A DNA stretch of 64,000 bases, taken from NCBI RefSeq assembly GCF_017427765.1, contig NZ_JAFRSC010000023.1, positions 1-64,000 on the forward strand. Direction: 5' to 3'. Each line of letters begins with the position of its first letter. Within the stretch, counting starts at the first letter, position 1. The position numbers and the translations under genes were made by a program. Positions 24,830 through 36,100 of the stretch are shown here, piece after piece. Under the pieces are notes generated by a model. The model did not search any database. It was not told where the DNA came from and saw only the letters and a program-made list of their open reading frames with translations. Source of the stretch: Methanobrevibacter sp. (GTDB lineage Archaea; Methanobacteriota; Methanobacteria; Methanobacteriales; Methanobacteriaceae).

Positions 24830-27800
24830 TCTTTTAATGGTTATTGTGTTTGTTATCTTGGATTTGCCATAAATGGACTGTATTTTGTGTTTACCCACAT
24901 TTAATGTGATTTTTATGGTAACAGTAGCTATTCCTTTTGAATTTGTTTTTGCACTATAGGTTTTACCATTGATTTTGAATGTAATCTTTTTGCCTGAAAG
25001 CACTTTACCGTTAGGGTCCACCAATTTGGTTGAAAACTTGGTAGTTTTGGATTTTTTCTTTGTTATGTCACTTGCTGAGAGGACATTTTTAACGGTAATC
25101 TTATTTGATACCTTAAATCCACCATAACTGGCTGTAACTGTGTATTTGTTAGGGTTTAAGTTTATGGCAAGTTTTGCATAACCGTTACTGTCTGTTTTTA
25201 CATTGTATGTTTTGCCGTTGACTTTGAATGTCACAACTTTTCCGGCGCCGACTGTTTTTCCGCCATCGGTGTAGATACGCACCTTGTAGTTTGTTTTTGC
25301 TCCAAAGTAATTTGAAACGTCCTTATTTTCACGTATCTTATAGTAAATGGTTATCTTATTTGATAATTTCTGACCAGTTACAGGATTGACGCTGGAAATT
25401 GTGTATGTTCCGGCATTAATGTTGATGTTGAGTCTTGCAACTCCGTTCGGAAGGGTTTTTATTTTGTATGACTTTCCGGCAAGCTTGAAGGTAATTTCTG
25501 TATTTCCCAAAACCTTACCGTTAGAGTCTGTAAATACAGCAAAGTATTGGGTTCCGCTTCCGTACAATTTCAGAACATCAGTACCTTCAGCAGTTGAGAA
25601 AACTTCAACAGTTACATTTACTGAAGCGCCGTAATACTTTTGTGTCTGTTCAAATACTATTTCAGCATCATATACACCAGGGTTGAGATTGATTGGTAAT
25701 GCTGCCTCACCGTTTTCGTCGGTAACTAAAGTGTACTCTCTTGATACAATCTTTACAACAACGTTTTGGTTTGCAAAAGGCTTGTTGTTGGAATCTTTTA
25801 ATGTGACCTTTAGAGGTTCGCTTCCTTTATAATATTTGGTTACATTATTTGCAGTTAAATTCACTTTCAACAAATCATTTACAACCTTAAAGCTACCGCT
25901 TGCACTTGCAGATGTGAAATCATCATCTCCTGCATAATCAGCAGTGTATGTGTAGTCACCTACACTCATTTTTCCTAAAACCAATGATCCGCTGCCATTT
26001 CTAACGGCAATATTATAAGTTGAACGTCCTATTTTTAAGGTTACCTTTGAGGTTATAGGCTCTCCGTCCTTTGCTTTTAAGCTGACTTTGCACATTACCC
26101 TGTCATTGATTCCTGCATCATTTATTTCAACGTCCAATATGGATTTTCTTTGAGAGACTTCTAATATGAATGTCGTATTTGACGGATAGTAATTATTGTC
26201 TCCCGAATATTTGGCGATGACTGTATATTCGCCATTGTCCATTGGAGCGATGTACCAGTATGATGCGGAATTTGAAACCGGCTTGTCTCTCGGTGAGAAA
26301 TATCCGATCATTGAAAATGTAACGCTTCCGGTTGCATTCGGACTTAAGTCGGCAAAAATCCTGATGTTTTCACCTAAACAGACCTCTTTAACATACAGTT
26401 CGATTGTTGAATTTGCCTTAAAAATCTCAAATGATGTACTGTTTTTTGAGGATACATAGTAATCGTTTCCAAGATATGTTGCAGTCATGGCGTAGTTTCC
26501 AGCATCAAGGCCTTTAAAACTCCACACAGCCTTTCCTCCAGAGACATTTACGTCTTCTGTCATATTTCCGGCATTGAATCTTACAACACCGGTTGCATCA
26601 TTATTCAATTTAGCTGTTGCGACAATATCCTTGCCGTAAGCCTGACTGTCAACGCTTAAAATAATGTCTGAAGCGAACTGTTTTACATAAAAGCTGACTG
26701 TTCTGTTTGAGGCAAGGTAGTTGTTATCTCCCAGATATCTGACGGTCAAGGCATAGCTTCCCTGATTCAGTTTTGAGAGATTTAAAACTGCCTGAGAGTT
26801 AATAATCGGAATCTTATATTCAGTGTTGTTAAATACGAATATTATATCTCCTGTTGCGTTTGCCAAATCGATTACGCTGATAATCTCATCAATTTCAGGT
26901 GTTGCGCTGACAATGTCAATGTCCAATGCCAAACCTGCTTTTGCTACATTGAACCGGGTTGTTTTGGTTAAATTAACAATATCGTTAGTGTAAACAGCAT
27001 TTATGATATGGTCTCCGGCAGCAAATCCGTATGATGCGTACTCGGCAGTTCCGTTTATGATATCTGCAACATAACTCTCGTTTGCAATGATGAATCTGAC
27101 TTTTCCTTCAACGCCCTTATCAAAAATTGCTTTTATCAATTCCTCTTCGCCGTAGGTAATGTCAGCAGATGTAAGATTGAAACTAATCGGTTTAACGTTT
27201 AATGTGTTGCGGATTGTAGTGTTTTTATATGTTGCAGAAATCCTGTAGGTGCCCTCTTCAAGGTTAACCTTGAAGAATGCATAACCGTCCGCATTTGTAG
27301 TTATGTTATGCTTTTTGGAGTTGAAATCAACTGTAATGACTCTGTTTGGCATTGCAATTCCATTTGCCTCAATAAGCCTTACTGAATAATTAAAGTCAAT
27401 GCCCTCGAAGCCTGTTGAGTTTGCGCCAATCAATACGAATTCATCAACTTCACCGATTGTTGTGTTCCATGTTGAGCCTTCAAAATATCTGTCCCCTTCA
27501 TAGAATACAAAAATGTAGTTTGTTCCGTTGTCGAATTTTACTGAAAATGTTGCTCTTCCATCGGTTAAATTTAACCTGTAAAGATTATAGTTAACATAAA
27601 CTCCAACAACGCCTGTACAGTTAACATTGCTGGTTTTAACTTCCACTGTTCCGTTGAGATTTTTCAAATCCTGAGCGATTTTCACATCCAAGGAAGTAGG
27701 TGTTTTTAGGACTTTAAATGAAGTTGAAGTGTTTACCGGATAATATCTCAAATCACCGTCAAATATTAATGTCACGTCATATTTTCCTGCTTCGAGATTG

Positions 27801-30010
27801 GTTAATGTGACATTGGTTATGGCATCATCAATAAATATTGTGTTGTTTACGCCGTTGATTATTAAAGTAGCTTCGCCTCTTATGCTTTCAGGGCTGACCT
27901 TAACTGTTATTGTTGCGTTTTCACCGACGTTAATGTCTGATGATGAAATGTTAATTGATGAATCATATCTTGTGACCTTTAAAATGCCGCTGACTTTTGC
28001 TGAGTTATAGTATTCAGTTTCCGCAAACTCCAAAGTGATGTTGTATTCGCCTTCGGCAAAATTGTTTAAAGCTATTTCAGCAGAACCGTCAAATATGTAG
28101 ATGGTTTTTTTGCTTTCACCGTCAACATATAGAACTGCCTGACCCTGAAGATTGTCCGGAGTCAATGTTACAACAGCCAATCCCTTCTGGCCCACTTTTA
28201 TTTCTGCAATGCTGATATTCAAGACCACATCCTCTTTTTTAATGTTAACAGAAGTACTGTTAAATGCCTTGAAATAATTGTCATTTCCTTCATAAATGAT
28301 ATTTAATGTATAATTTTTAGGCATAAGGTCTGAAATTTCGAATTTGGCTTTTCCGTTAGCCAGAGTGGAATTATAGGTATTGTCTGCAAGTTTGACGCTG
28401 ACGGTACCATCCAGATGAGAATTGTCAGCGTCTGTTACTTCAACATTCAAAACAAGTGTATCCAAATAGGAAATGCTCTCAGTAACATTGAATTTAACGT
28501 ATGAATTGGCTTTTCCGACATCAACAATAGCTTTCTGATTAAAAGAATAAATATTAGTTATCAGTTCATATGATCCTTTGTTTTGAGTATAATTAAATAT
28601 GAAATCACATTTACCGTCAGCCAACGGTTTTGTTATGATAATCTCCCTACCGTCAATTGAGGTTTTGAATGTGACATTAAATACAGGAAACAGACCTATT
28701 TTAGATATTAGATTGATATTGTTTGTCCATAATGCAGTAACTGTTAGCTCATCTGAGATATTTAACTTTGAATAGTCCGGAGTCAGGTTAAAAATCAGCC
28801 ATGAGTTAATTCTGTCCACATTAACTTTAGATTTTAATTTGTATGGATTTTCGTTTGTGTTCCACCAGTTATTGTCCAGACTTATTATTTCTCCACCATT
28901 GAAGAATACATCAGATGAAATGCCCTCGAAATTGGTATTGTCGATGAATGCGGAGTATGTTATATTCAAATCGCCGACATTGTAGATGTTAGGAGAACCC
29001 TTATATTCACGATTCGGCGCTTCATAATAACCGGTGTTATTTCTAAAGATACATCCCTGAGCTGTTAATTTTCCTGAGTTGTAAACGGCACCATAGATAT
29101 AATTGAAATTTGCTCTTTCAATATAATTGTTTTCAATTATTGAATTTATCATCATGAGCTTTCCGGTGTTATATATTGCTGATCCTTTGGACTCGTGGAC
29201 TGCATTTAAGTTTGAAAGAGTGCTGTCCTGCATTATTATTTCACCATCATTAGCTATTCCAATACCATTTCCATAGTTTGAACCGGTAGAATCGGCAAAT
29301 GATGTGTTAATAATACTTGCTTTACCTTTATTGTATAATGAACCTCCATAAGAGAACAGCCCTGAGGTTGATAATGCAGTATTGTTTGTGAAATTAGAAT
29401 TTGTGATAGTCAAATCACCGAAATTGCTGATTGCACCGCCGTAAACAGGCTTGTTTATATCCCCATAAAAAAGCACACTGTCTTTAAATTCACAGTTATC
29501 TATTTTAACTGTCGCATTTTTAATGTCAAGACATGCTCCACAGACAGTATCATTATATGATGTGGAATAAGATGCCGGAGATTTATATGCGTTTATAAAC
29601 TTGATATTTTTAAATGCGACTGTAACTCCATCAGGAATGTTGAAAATATAGGATGATTTTTGTCCGTTTATTACAGTATTATCTGAACCGATAAATGTCA
29701 GGGATTTGTCAACAGTCAGTTTAGTGTTTTCATCACCCCTAAATTCCCCATCTGAAAGGTATATTGTATCGTTATCGCGAGCAATTGACATGGCATGTTT
29801 TATTGTCATGACCGGACTGTCCTGAGATCCGTCATATGAATTTTTACCGTTAGGGTCTACATAAATTCCATTTAAGCCATCTGCCAGATTACCATCATCC
29901 GTAATGCCGATATCAGTTGCATTTCCATCAACATTTGAAGCGCTGACAGCAGAAACAGATAATGCCATCAGGATAATGATTAGGATAAACAATACTTTAT
30001 TTGATTTCAA
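24827..30010 (-). CDS. adhesin-like protein, beta-helix plus Ig repeats (1727 aa)
   Basis: The start is placed at TTG 30010 (MKSNKVLFILI...), because GGTG lies seven bases upstream and this gives a clean signal peptide. The ATG at 30055 would add 15 odd residues. After the signal comes a Pmp-like beta-helix (about 45-400, opening with YVDPNGKNSYDGSQDSP), then about ten Ig-like repeats of 85-95 residues with the recurring N-Y-x-x-x-Y-x-G-D-N-x-Y pattern, and a C-terminal set of three related Ig-like domains ending TNTITIKR. This C-terminus differs from the module shared by four other adhesins here, so it may anchor differently. There is no transmembrane helix. A surface adhesin to bacteria, protozoa or host material is likely. 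Confidence 0.85.
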   Translation of the reverse strand: MKSNKVLFILIIILMALSVSAVSASNVDGNATDIGITDDGNLADGLNGIYVDPNGKNSYDGSQDSPVMTIKHAMSIARDNDTIYLSDGEFRGDENTKLTVDKSLTFIGSDNTVINGQKSSYIFNIPDGVTVAFKNIKFINAYKSPASYSTSYNDTVCGACLDIKNATVKIDNCEFKDSVLFYGDINKPVYGGAISNFGDLTITNSNFTNNTALSTSGLFSYGGSLYNKGKASIINTSFADSTGSNYGNGIGIANDGEIIMQDSTLSNLNAVHESKGSAIYNTGKLMMINSIIENNYIERANFNYIYGAVYNSGKLTAQGCIFRNNTGYYEAPNREYKGSPNIYNVGDLNITYSAFIDNTNFEGISSDVFFNGGEIISLDNNWWNTNENPYKLKSKVNVDRINSWLIFNLTPDYSKLNISDELTVTALWTNNINLISKIGLFPVFNVTFKTSIDGREIIITKPLADGKCDFIFNYTQNKGSYELITNIYSFNQKAIVDVGKANSYVKFNVTESISYLDTLVLNVEVTDADNSHLDGTVSVKLADNTYNSTLANGKAKFEISDLMPKNYTLNIIYEGNDNYFKAFNSTSVNIKKEDVVLNISIAEIKVGQKGLAVVTLTPDNLQGQAVLYVDGESKKTIYIFDGSAEIALNNFAEGEYNITLEFAETEYYNSAKVSGILKVTRYDSSINISSSDINVGENATITVKVSPESIRGEATLIINGVNNTIFIDDAITNVTLTNLEAGKYDVTLIFDGDLRYYPVNTSTSFKVLKTPTSLDVKIAQDLKNLNGTVEVKTSNVNCTGVVGVYVNYNLYRLNLTDGRATFSVKFDNGTNYIFVFYEGDRYFEGSTWNTTIGEVDEFVLIGANSTGFEGIDFNYSVRLIEANGIAMPNRVITVDFNSKKHNITTNADGYAFFKVNLEEGTYRISATYKNTTIRNTLNVKPISFNLTSADITYGEEELIKAIFDKGVEGKVRFIIANESYVADIINGTAEYASYGFAAGDHIINAVYTNDIVNLTKTTRFNVAKAGLALDIDIVSATPEIDEIISVIDLANATGDIIFVFNNTEYKIPIINSQAVLNLSKLNQGSYALTVRYLGDNNYLASNRTVSFYVKQFASDIILSVDSQAYGKDIVATAKLNNDATGVVRFNAGNMTEDVNVSGGKAVWSFKGLDAGNYAMTATYLGNDYYVSSKNSTSFEIFKANSTIELYVKEVCLGENIRIFADLSPNATGSVTFSMIGYFSPRDKPVSNSASYWYIAPMDNGEYTVIAKYSGDNNYYPSNTTFILEVSQRKSILDVEINDAGINDRVMCKVSLKAKDGEPITSKVTLKIGRSTYNIAVRNGSGSLVLGKMSVGDYTYTADYAGDDDFTSASASGSFKVVNDLLKVNLTANNVTKYYKGSEPLKVTLKDSNNKPFANQNVVVKIVSREYTLVTDENGEAALPINLNPGVYDAEIVFEQTQKYYGASVNVTVEVFSTAEGTDVLKLYGSGTQYFAVFTDSNGKVLGNTEITFKLAGKSYKIKTLPNGVARLNININAGTYTISSVNPVTGQKLSNKITIYYKIRENKDVSNYFGAKTNYKVRIYTDGGKTVGAGKVVTFKVNGKTYNVKTDSNGYAKLAINLNPNKYTVTASYGGFKVSNKITVKNVLSASDITKKKSKTTKFSTKLVDPNGKVLSGKKITFKINGKTYSAKTNSKGIATVTIKITLNVGKHKIQSIYGKSKITNTITIKR

Positions 30011-30132
30011 CTTGATACACCAATTATAAATTAATTGTACTTTAATAAAAATCATCTGTCAATGATATGATTAGTTTTGAAAAAAAGAATATATAAAAGT
30101 ATCTGAATATGTTGTAAAAATTAAAAAAAAGA

Positions 30133-30159
30133 AAATTAGTTTAAAAAAATAACTAATTT
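30133..30159 (-). terminator. hairpin and T-run terminator of the adhesin at 30158
   Basis: AAATTAGTT / AACTAATTT stem at the stop codon, followed on the minus strand by a run of eight T. It is the same design as the other adhesin ends, though not the same sequence. Confidence 0.6.
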
Positions 30160-32356
30160 ATTCGAATTTTGATTTTCTGCGTTTTACTCCAATGAAGAAT
30201 AAAATCATCACAGGGATTATGAAAAATATTGATGGAATGAATCCGTCCTTATCTTTCTGCTCAATTTCGAAAACCTTTTTACTGACACTGTCGGAATCGC
30301 CGGCAAGACCTGAATCCAAACCTTGGGAAGATTTTGACTGACTTGCAGCGCTGCTTTCACCTTCAGTAGATGGAGTTGCATCAGTATTATTTGAAACTTC
30401 ATTTACATTTTTACCGTTGTATGAAGTTGTATTGACTGAGCCTCCTTCAGTATTTGAGTTTATGAAATTAATCAAATAATCTTTTAATGACATACCCTCT
30501 TTTGATGAGTCCCCATTAGTACTTCCAGCAGGTGAATTTCCCTGATTTTGGGAATCATCCTTTTGATTATTGTTGGATTGTTGGTCTCCATCATCAGGAA
30601 CTCCATTCTGTTTTGAAGAACCTGGAATCAAAGGATTAAATGAATATCTGCTTTCTTCTTCACTGCTTGAAAGTTTGGAACCGTCAATTTCATTTGAAAT
30701 ATCCTTATTGTTTTTTGGAGTTGAATAATCGTTTTTATCCCCATTGTCAACATCGTTATGTGCTGCGAAATATTCATATGCCCTAATAACCTGATTGTTA
30801 TAGAATTCGAGGTTTTCATGTGAATTTATATCCCAATATTTCAATCCGGAATTACCGGTTTGTGCCTTGGAATTATATGAAATCAGAAGATTATTAAGTA
30901 TTTTTGAATCGACTGAAGATAAAACATTTACTGCATAAAATCCGTCACTGATAACAGTATTGTTTTGAATGTCAAACTGATGATCGCCGTTTGTCTTTTG
31001 ACGATAACTGACTCCGTAGATATTGTCGTCAATTGATACATCCCCTACACTGTGAACTTCAATTGTATTGTTGCGTATAGTTGAATGTGTGTCCTGTGAT
31101 TCAATTCCGGCAACCAGTGCCCATTCATGAGTTCCTGCAAGTCCTGTTACATTGATTTTATTGTTTGTAATTGACAATAATGTTTCTCCATAGAAGTTTT
31201 GAGAATAAACACCAATGTTAGGGCCGTTTGAAAAGGAATACAAATCGTTTTCCGTAATATTCACATTGGAAATCGGACCTGTAATCTGAATAGGATACGC
31301 AGTACCTGCAGCCATTTTACCACCGGTAGTGATAATGCGTATGTTATTGTGGCATGCAGTCAAGTTATTCAAGTTGTAAATGTCTAAACCATAAAGATAA
31401 TTGTCTGTACCCGGATAAGTCATAAAGTCTGTCATGAATATTGAATTGTTGCATATCAAAGCGCCGTCAGATTTACTTATCAGCATGCAATCAAGAGAAG
31501 GATATAAGTTTTCAGGCCTTTTATTTACTTGTGAAAAAAGACTATTTTCCATAAATGAAATATTATTACATCCTTCTATTCCCACAGTTAAAACCAAATC
31601 AGATGCAAGTTCAGCACCGTTAATGCCGAATACAATATCCTTGAGAGGCAATGCGGAAATAATCGTATTGTTTTTAATTAAAGCATCGTCACAATCCACA
31701 ACCTTAAGTGCACAATTGTAAACGTTTACATCATCATTATGCCCTTCAAAGTTAATGTAAGAATTCAAAATCTTTAAATTCCTTAAAGGATTATCAGGAT
31801 ATCCAATTGCATAAATACCATAAGCTTCAACATTTTTGGGAACTATGTAATTAATACTCACATTGATTAAGCTAACGTAATCAGATAAAACCTCTATGCC
31901 CGCACCGTCATTGTCTGCATATTCGCTGTCCAAATCCATTTTTATGTCTTTGAGCGTCACGTGGTCTGCTTCAATCTGGAATACTGTATTTTTCAGATTA
32001 TATCCAATGCCTTTTATTGTCACATTATTGGCATTGATGCATAATTTACCCAGATTTTTAAAATCCTGGTTAAATATTAATGTCTTATCCGAAAACTTTG
32101 ATTTTAATGTATTATCAGTGAAATAATCATCAAAATTGTCTGAATCAATATAGATTGTATCGTTCAAAATCAAATCAGGTTCATCCGGAATTTCATCATC
32201 CGAATATGCAATCTCGTTAATTGAGATAACGTTAGAATGATCAGTGATATTTTTACTCAAATCAGATGAATCCAAATCAATTGCTGAAACAGAAGAAACT
32301 GATACAATAAAACAGACTAGAACTATTCCAATCAATAGTTTTAGACTAATTCTTAT
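30158..32356 (-). CDS. adhesin-like beta-helix protein with transmembrane anchor
   Basis: About 732 residues. The mature part is one right-handed beta-helix (about 60-500) of the type found twice in the giant adhesin at 32516, sharing its N-G-P-x-(I/L)-G-V-Y-S-Q-N and W-A-L-V-A-G-(I/M)-E motifs. A Ser/Asn/Gln-rich linker follows (about 510-690), then a transmembrane helix (SIFFIIPVMILFFIGV) and RRKSK. It is the only adhesin here with a plain membrane anchor. The start is odd: a strong AAGGAGGTG at 32362-32370 lies five bases before ATA (32354-32356), which opens a perfect signal peptide (RISLKLLIGIVLV...). The nearest usual start, TTG at 32335, lies 26 bases from the site and removes the positive residues. 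Confidence 0.8.
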   Translation of the reverse strand: MRISLKLLIGIVLVCFIVSVSSVSAIDLDSSDLSKNITDHSNVISINEIAYSDDEIPDEPDLILNDTIYIDSDNFDDYFTDNTLKSKFSDKTLIFNQDFKNLGKLCINANNVTIKGIGYNLKNTVFQIEADHVTLKDIKMDLDSEYADNDGAGIEVLSDYVSLINVSINYIVPKNVEAYGIYAIGYPDNPLRNLKILNSYINFEGHNDDVNVYNCALKVVDCDDALIKNNTIISALPLKDIVFGINGAELASDLVLTVGIEGCNNISFMENSLFSQVNKRPENLYPSLDCMLISKSDGALICNNSIFMTDFMTYPGTDNYLYGLDIYNLNNLTACHNNIRIITTGGKMAAGTAYPIQITGPISNVNITENDLYSFSNGPNIGVYSQNFYGETLLSITNNKINVTGLAGTHEWALVAGIESQDTHSTIRNNTIEVHSVGDVSIDDNIYGVSYRQKTNGDHQFDIQNNTVISDGFYAVNVLSSVDSKILNNLLISYNSKAQTGNSGLKYWDINSHENLEFYNNQVIRAYEYFAAHNDVDNGDKNDYSTPKNNKDISNEIDGSKLSSSEEESRYSFNPLIPGSSKQNGVPDDGDQQSNNNQKDDSQNQGNSPAGSTNGDSSKEGMSLKDYLINFINSNTEGGSVNTTSYNGKNVNEVSNNTDATPSTEGESSAASQSKSSQGLDSGLAGDSDSVSKKVFEIEQKDKDGFIPSIFFIIPVMILFFIGVKRRKSKFE

Positions 32357-32361
32357 ATATC

Positions 32362-32370
32362 CACCTCCTT
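32362..32370 (-). promoter_or_regulatory. strong ribosome binding site before an ATA codon
   Basis: AAGGAGGTG on the minus strand is the best match in the window to the 16S anti-Shine-Dalgarno end. Spacing is five bases to ATA and 26 to the first TTG. It indicates where translation should begin. Confidence 0.75.
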
Positions 32371-32495
32371 AGATTAACTTTTTCTAATGGCAATTATAAC
32401 GATAACTGCTAAAAGATAGTAGATATTATGTAAAGAATACCTTATAAAGTTATCTTTAGAGATTAATCCAGATATATTTAAAAAAAGAAAAAGGT

Positions 32496-32518
32496 AGAAG
32501 AGAATTTAATCCCTTCTA
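32496..32518 (-). terminator. hairpin and T-run terminator of the giant adhesin
   Basis: AGAAGGGA / TCTCTTCT stem starting within the stop codon, then a long T-rich run on the minus strand. Same plan as at 7145 and 47667. Confidence 0.6.
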
Positions 32519-33130
32519 GTTAATTGTTATTTTTGTAGTTGCTTTGCAAGACTTGTAGGTGTTGTCACCTGCGAAGTTTACATTAGCGTTGTAGGTACCT
32601 TTCTTGCTGATGTCAAGTTTGAAGGTAGCCTGACCTTTAGCATCGGTTTTTGCTGTGTAGGTTTTTCCGTTTACAGTAAGTTTAACAGTTTTACCGGATC
32701 CCATGTATGTTTTTCCGTCAATGGATGATCCTTTGTCTGTTTTTAAGGTTACTGTGTAGGATTTTGTTTTAGCAGATGCTTTGTATGATTTGGCAGGAGC
32801 GTTTAAGGAAGTTTTCTTAAGGTTTACAGTAATTGATTTAACTGTAAATGAAGCGTTATAGTCTTTGTCTCCTAAGAATGCTACAGCAAATGTGTAGGTT
32901 CCAGCTTTTGCCAAGTTGATTTGCAATTTAGCAATACCTTCACTGTCGGTAGTGGTATTGTATACTTTACCGTTGAATCCGATTTTTACGGATTTGTTAG
33001 CTAAGATATTTCCAGCGTCATCAACAAGTTTAACTTTAAAGTATCCGCCTCTTTCACCAGCATAGTAGTCTATAGCATAGGTTTCGTAGTCATCGCCAAT
33101 GATTGTTGTGTTAGCTCTGAGTTTAGCCAC
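32516..33130 (-). repeat. shared adhesin C-terminal module, copy 2
   Basis: Encodes the same two Ig-like domains (AGERGGYFKVKL ... KTYTAKTDAKG) as the ends of the genes at 7145, 40915 and 47667. It is the most divergent of the four at DNA level, though the protein is plainly the same. Confidence 0.8.
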
Positions 33131-36100
33131 ATCTTTCAATGTAATAGTAGTGTTTACAGGTAAAACTTTATCGTTACCGTCAAAGTTAATTAAAACAACA
33201 CTATTGGATGCAGCAGGAATTACAATAGAACCGTCACTACCGGTAGTAGCAGCAGTAGCATTTCCATTTACAGAGTAAGTTACATTAGCATTAGCAATAG
33301 GGCTGCCAGCTTCATCAACTAAAACAACTGAAATAACACCTTCACCAGTTACGGAGATGTTAGTGAATTTGGATTCACTTACAGATGATTTAATTTCTTT
33401 AGCAACATAAGCAGCATCGTGAGCATCGTCACCGCTGTAGATTACAACAACACTGTGGTCACCGACTGCAAGGCCGGAAACAGGAACAGTAGCAGATCCG
33501 TTTTCATCTAAAGGCACAATATTCTCTTTACCGTCAACAATAACAGAAACATTACCAGTAGCACCAGGGATGGAAACAGATACATTGGTATCTTTACCAA
33601 CTTCAATGTCGCCTATAGTTACGTTAGCTTCACTGGTTTCTTTAGCAACACTGAATGCTTTAGCGTCATAAGCAGCATCGTGAGCATCGTCACCACTGTA
33701 AACTACAACAACACTATGATCACCAGCTTCAACAGCAGGAATAACATAATTAGCAACACCATTTTCATCTAAAGGCACAATATTCTCTTTACCATCAACA
33801 ATAACAGAAACATTACCAGTAGCACCAGGGATGGAAACAGCAACATTGGTATCTTTACCAACTTTAGCATCACCAATAGTCACATTAGCAGCGCTAGCTT
33901 CTTTAGCAGCACTGAATGATGTATTCTCATAAGCAGCATAGTGAGCATCGTCACCATTATAAAGTACAACAACACCATGTTCACCAGCTTCAACTGCAGG
34001 AATAACATAATTAGCAACACCGTTTTCATCTAAAGGCACAATATTCTCTTTACCGTCAACAATAACAGAAACATTACCGGTAGCACCAGGGATGGAAACA
34101 GTAACATTGGTATCTTTACCAGCTTTAGCATCACCAATAGTTATGTTTATTTCACTTTCTTCTTTAGTAACAAAGAATGCTTCTGAAAATACCATAGGAG
34201 CATATTTATCATTACCTTCAAAGACAGCAATTATAACATGAACTCCAGCATCAATGTTTTCAATAGTGAAGTTTCCTTTACCGTCAACTACAGGAACAAA
34301 AGTTTCATTTCCGTAATCAACAACTATAGATACAACTCCGTCAACACCAGGAATGTCGACTGTTACATTTACATCATCACCAACATCAGCATCACTGATA
34401 TTCATAGTAATGTTAGTAGCAAGTTTTTCCACTATAAATGTAGTTGAATTATAAGTTTCGAGGTATAATAAATCACCGAAGTAATAGACACCTACGGTGT
34501 ATTTGCTAGATACTAAATCTGAAACGTTTAATTGGCCTTTACCTTCAGATACAGGAATGCCGTATTTTTTACCGTCAATAATAACTTCAACGTAATCAGT
34601 TATGTTTTCAGCAAATGAAACATTAATGGTTGCATTTTCACCTACTTTAATGTTTTCAACTTCAACAACTAAAACAGGGTCAATTGGGAAGTTGTCTTCA
34701 ACAACATTATCTTTGTCTTCTTCAAATTTGACTGCACTATCACCGACTAAATCTTTAGCGTATAAAATGTTGTCAGTTACAGTGTTGTTTGAAGTAGTCT
34801 TTAAGTCAACAGCATAATCGCCAGTAGTCATAATGATATTGTCTACAATAGCGTTTTCATTGCCGCTTACGGTTACAGTACCATATACATCGTTGCCCAC
34901 AAATACAGTTTCAGTTCCTGAAATAGCAACATTCATGAAAGTATTGCCTACAGCAGTAGTGTTTGCTGCAATATTTGTAGTTGCGTAAATCTTATTGTTT
35001 TCAACAAGACTGTTTGCACTAGGATTGAAGTTGGTATTACCGTAAAGTGTGTTGTTTCTGTAAACGTTGCCTGTGGATGTGGCACCGTATTGGTTTAAGA
35101 TTCCACTACCGTTGTGATAGATGGTGTTGTTTTCAACAAGGTTGCCTGAACCCATAACAGTCATAGCATAACAGAACGCACTACCACGTTGGCTGTTGTA
35201 GAGAACGTTGTTTGTGTATGAAACATGTTCAGGAGCAGCACCGCTACCTGTAAATTGGTTAGCAGAAAGGATGTTTCCACTTGAACCGGTAATGTTGAAT
35301 ACATTGTGGTCAAATGTTGCGTAAGCTCCACCTTTACCTAAAACAAGTAAACTGGAACCTGTTCCGCCGTTTTCAAAGTAACCGTTTTTAACGAGAGTGT
35401 TATAAGCACCAGTGTGGATACATAAGAATCCTGTACCGGAACCGACACCGCGTTTGTTAGCAACAATACTGATACTGTCAACAGTTATGTTTGAAGCACC
35501 TTTAATGTATAAACAATTGTTAATGAATTTCAATCCGGTCATGTTAGAATTGTCTGCACCAGCAATGAAATTAAATGAATTTACAGCATTTCCAGCATAA
35601 GTGGCACCAGCATCAAATAAAGCATCACCAGTAGATGAAATAACATTTACAGGTCTGTCAATGTATACAGGGTATTTACCTAAGAATAATCCTTGGAAGT
35701 CTAATGTGGTACCATTTGGAACAAGTGAGACCATATTACCTTTTGCATCGAAGTAGTATTCATAGGTTGAATTTGTAATTACACCATCCAATACCTGTAA
35801 GTTACCGACAGAGTCAGCTACTTTAAGGTATAAATCACCATTGTAGGTTACATTTACATCATTTGCACCGCCAACTAAGTCGGCAGCATCAACAGGTACA
35901 GTTACAGTACCGTTAACTAATGGGACTTCTTTGTAGACTTTGTTTCCAATTACAATAGTTACATTACCTGTTGCATTAGGAACAGTTACAGTTACAGTAG
36001 AGTTGGATCCAATCCATACAGGTTGACCTTCAATGATTATTTCTGGGTCGAATGGAGGAGTGTTGTTTTCAACAATACCAACTATACCTGGAGCAACAGA

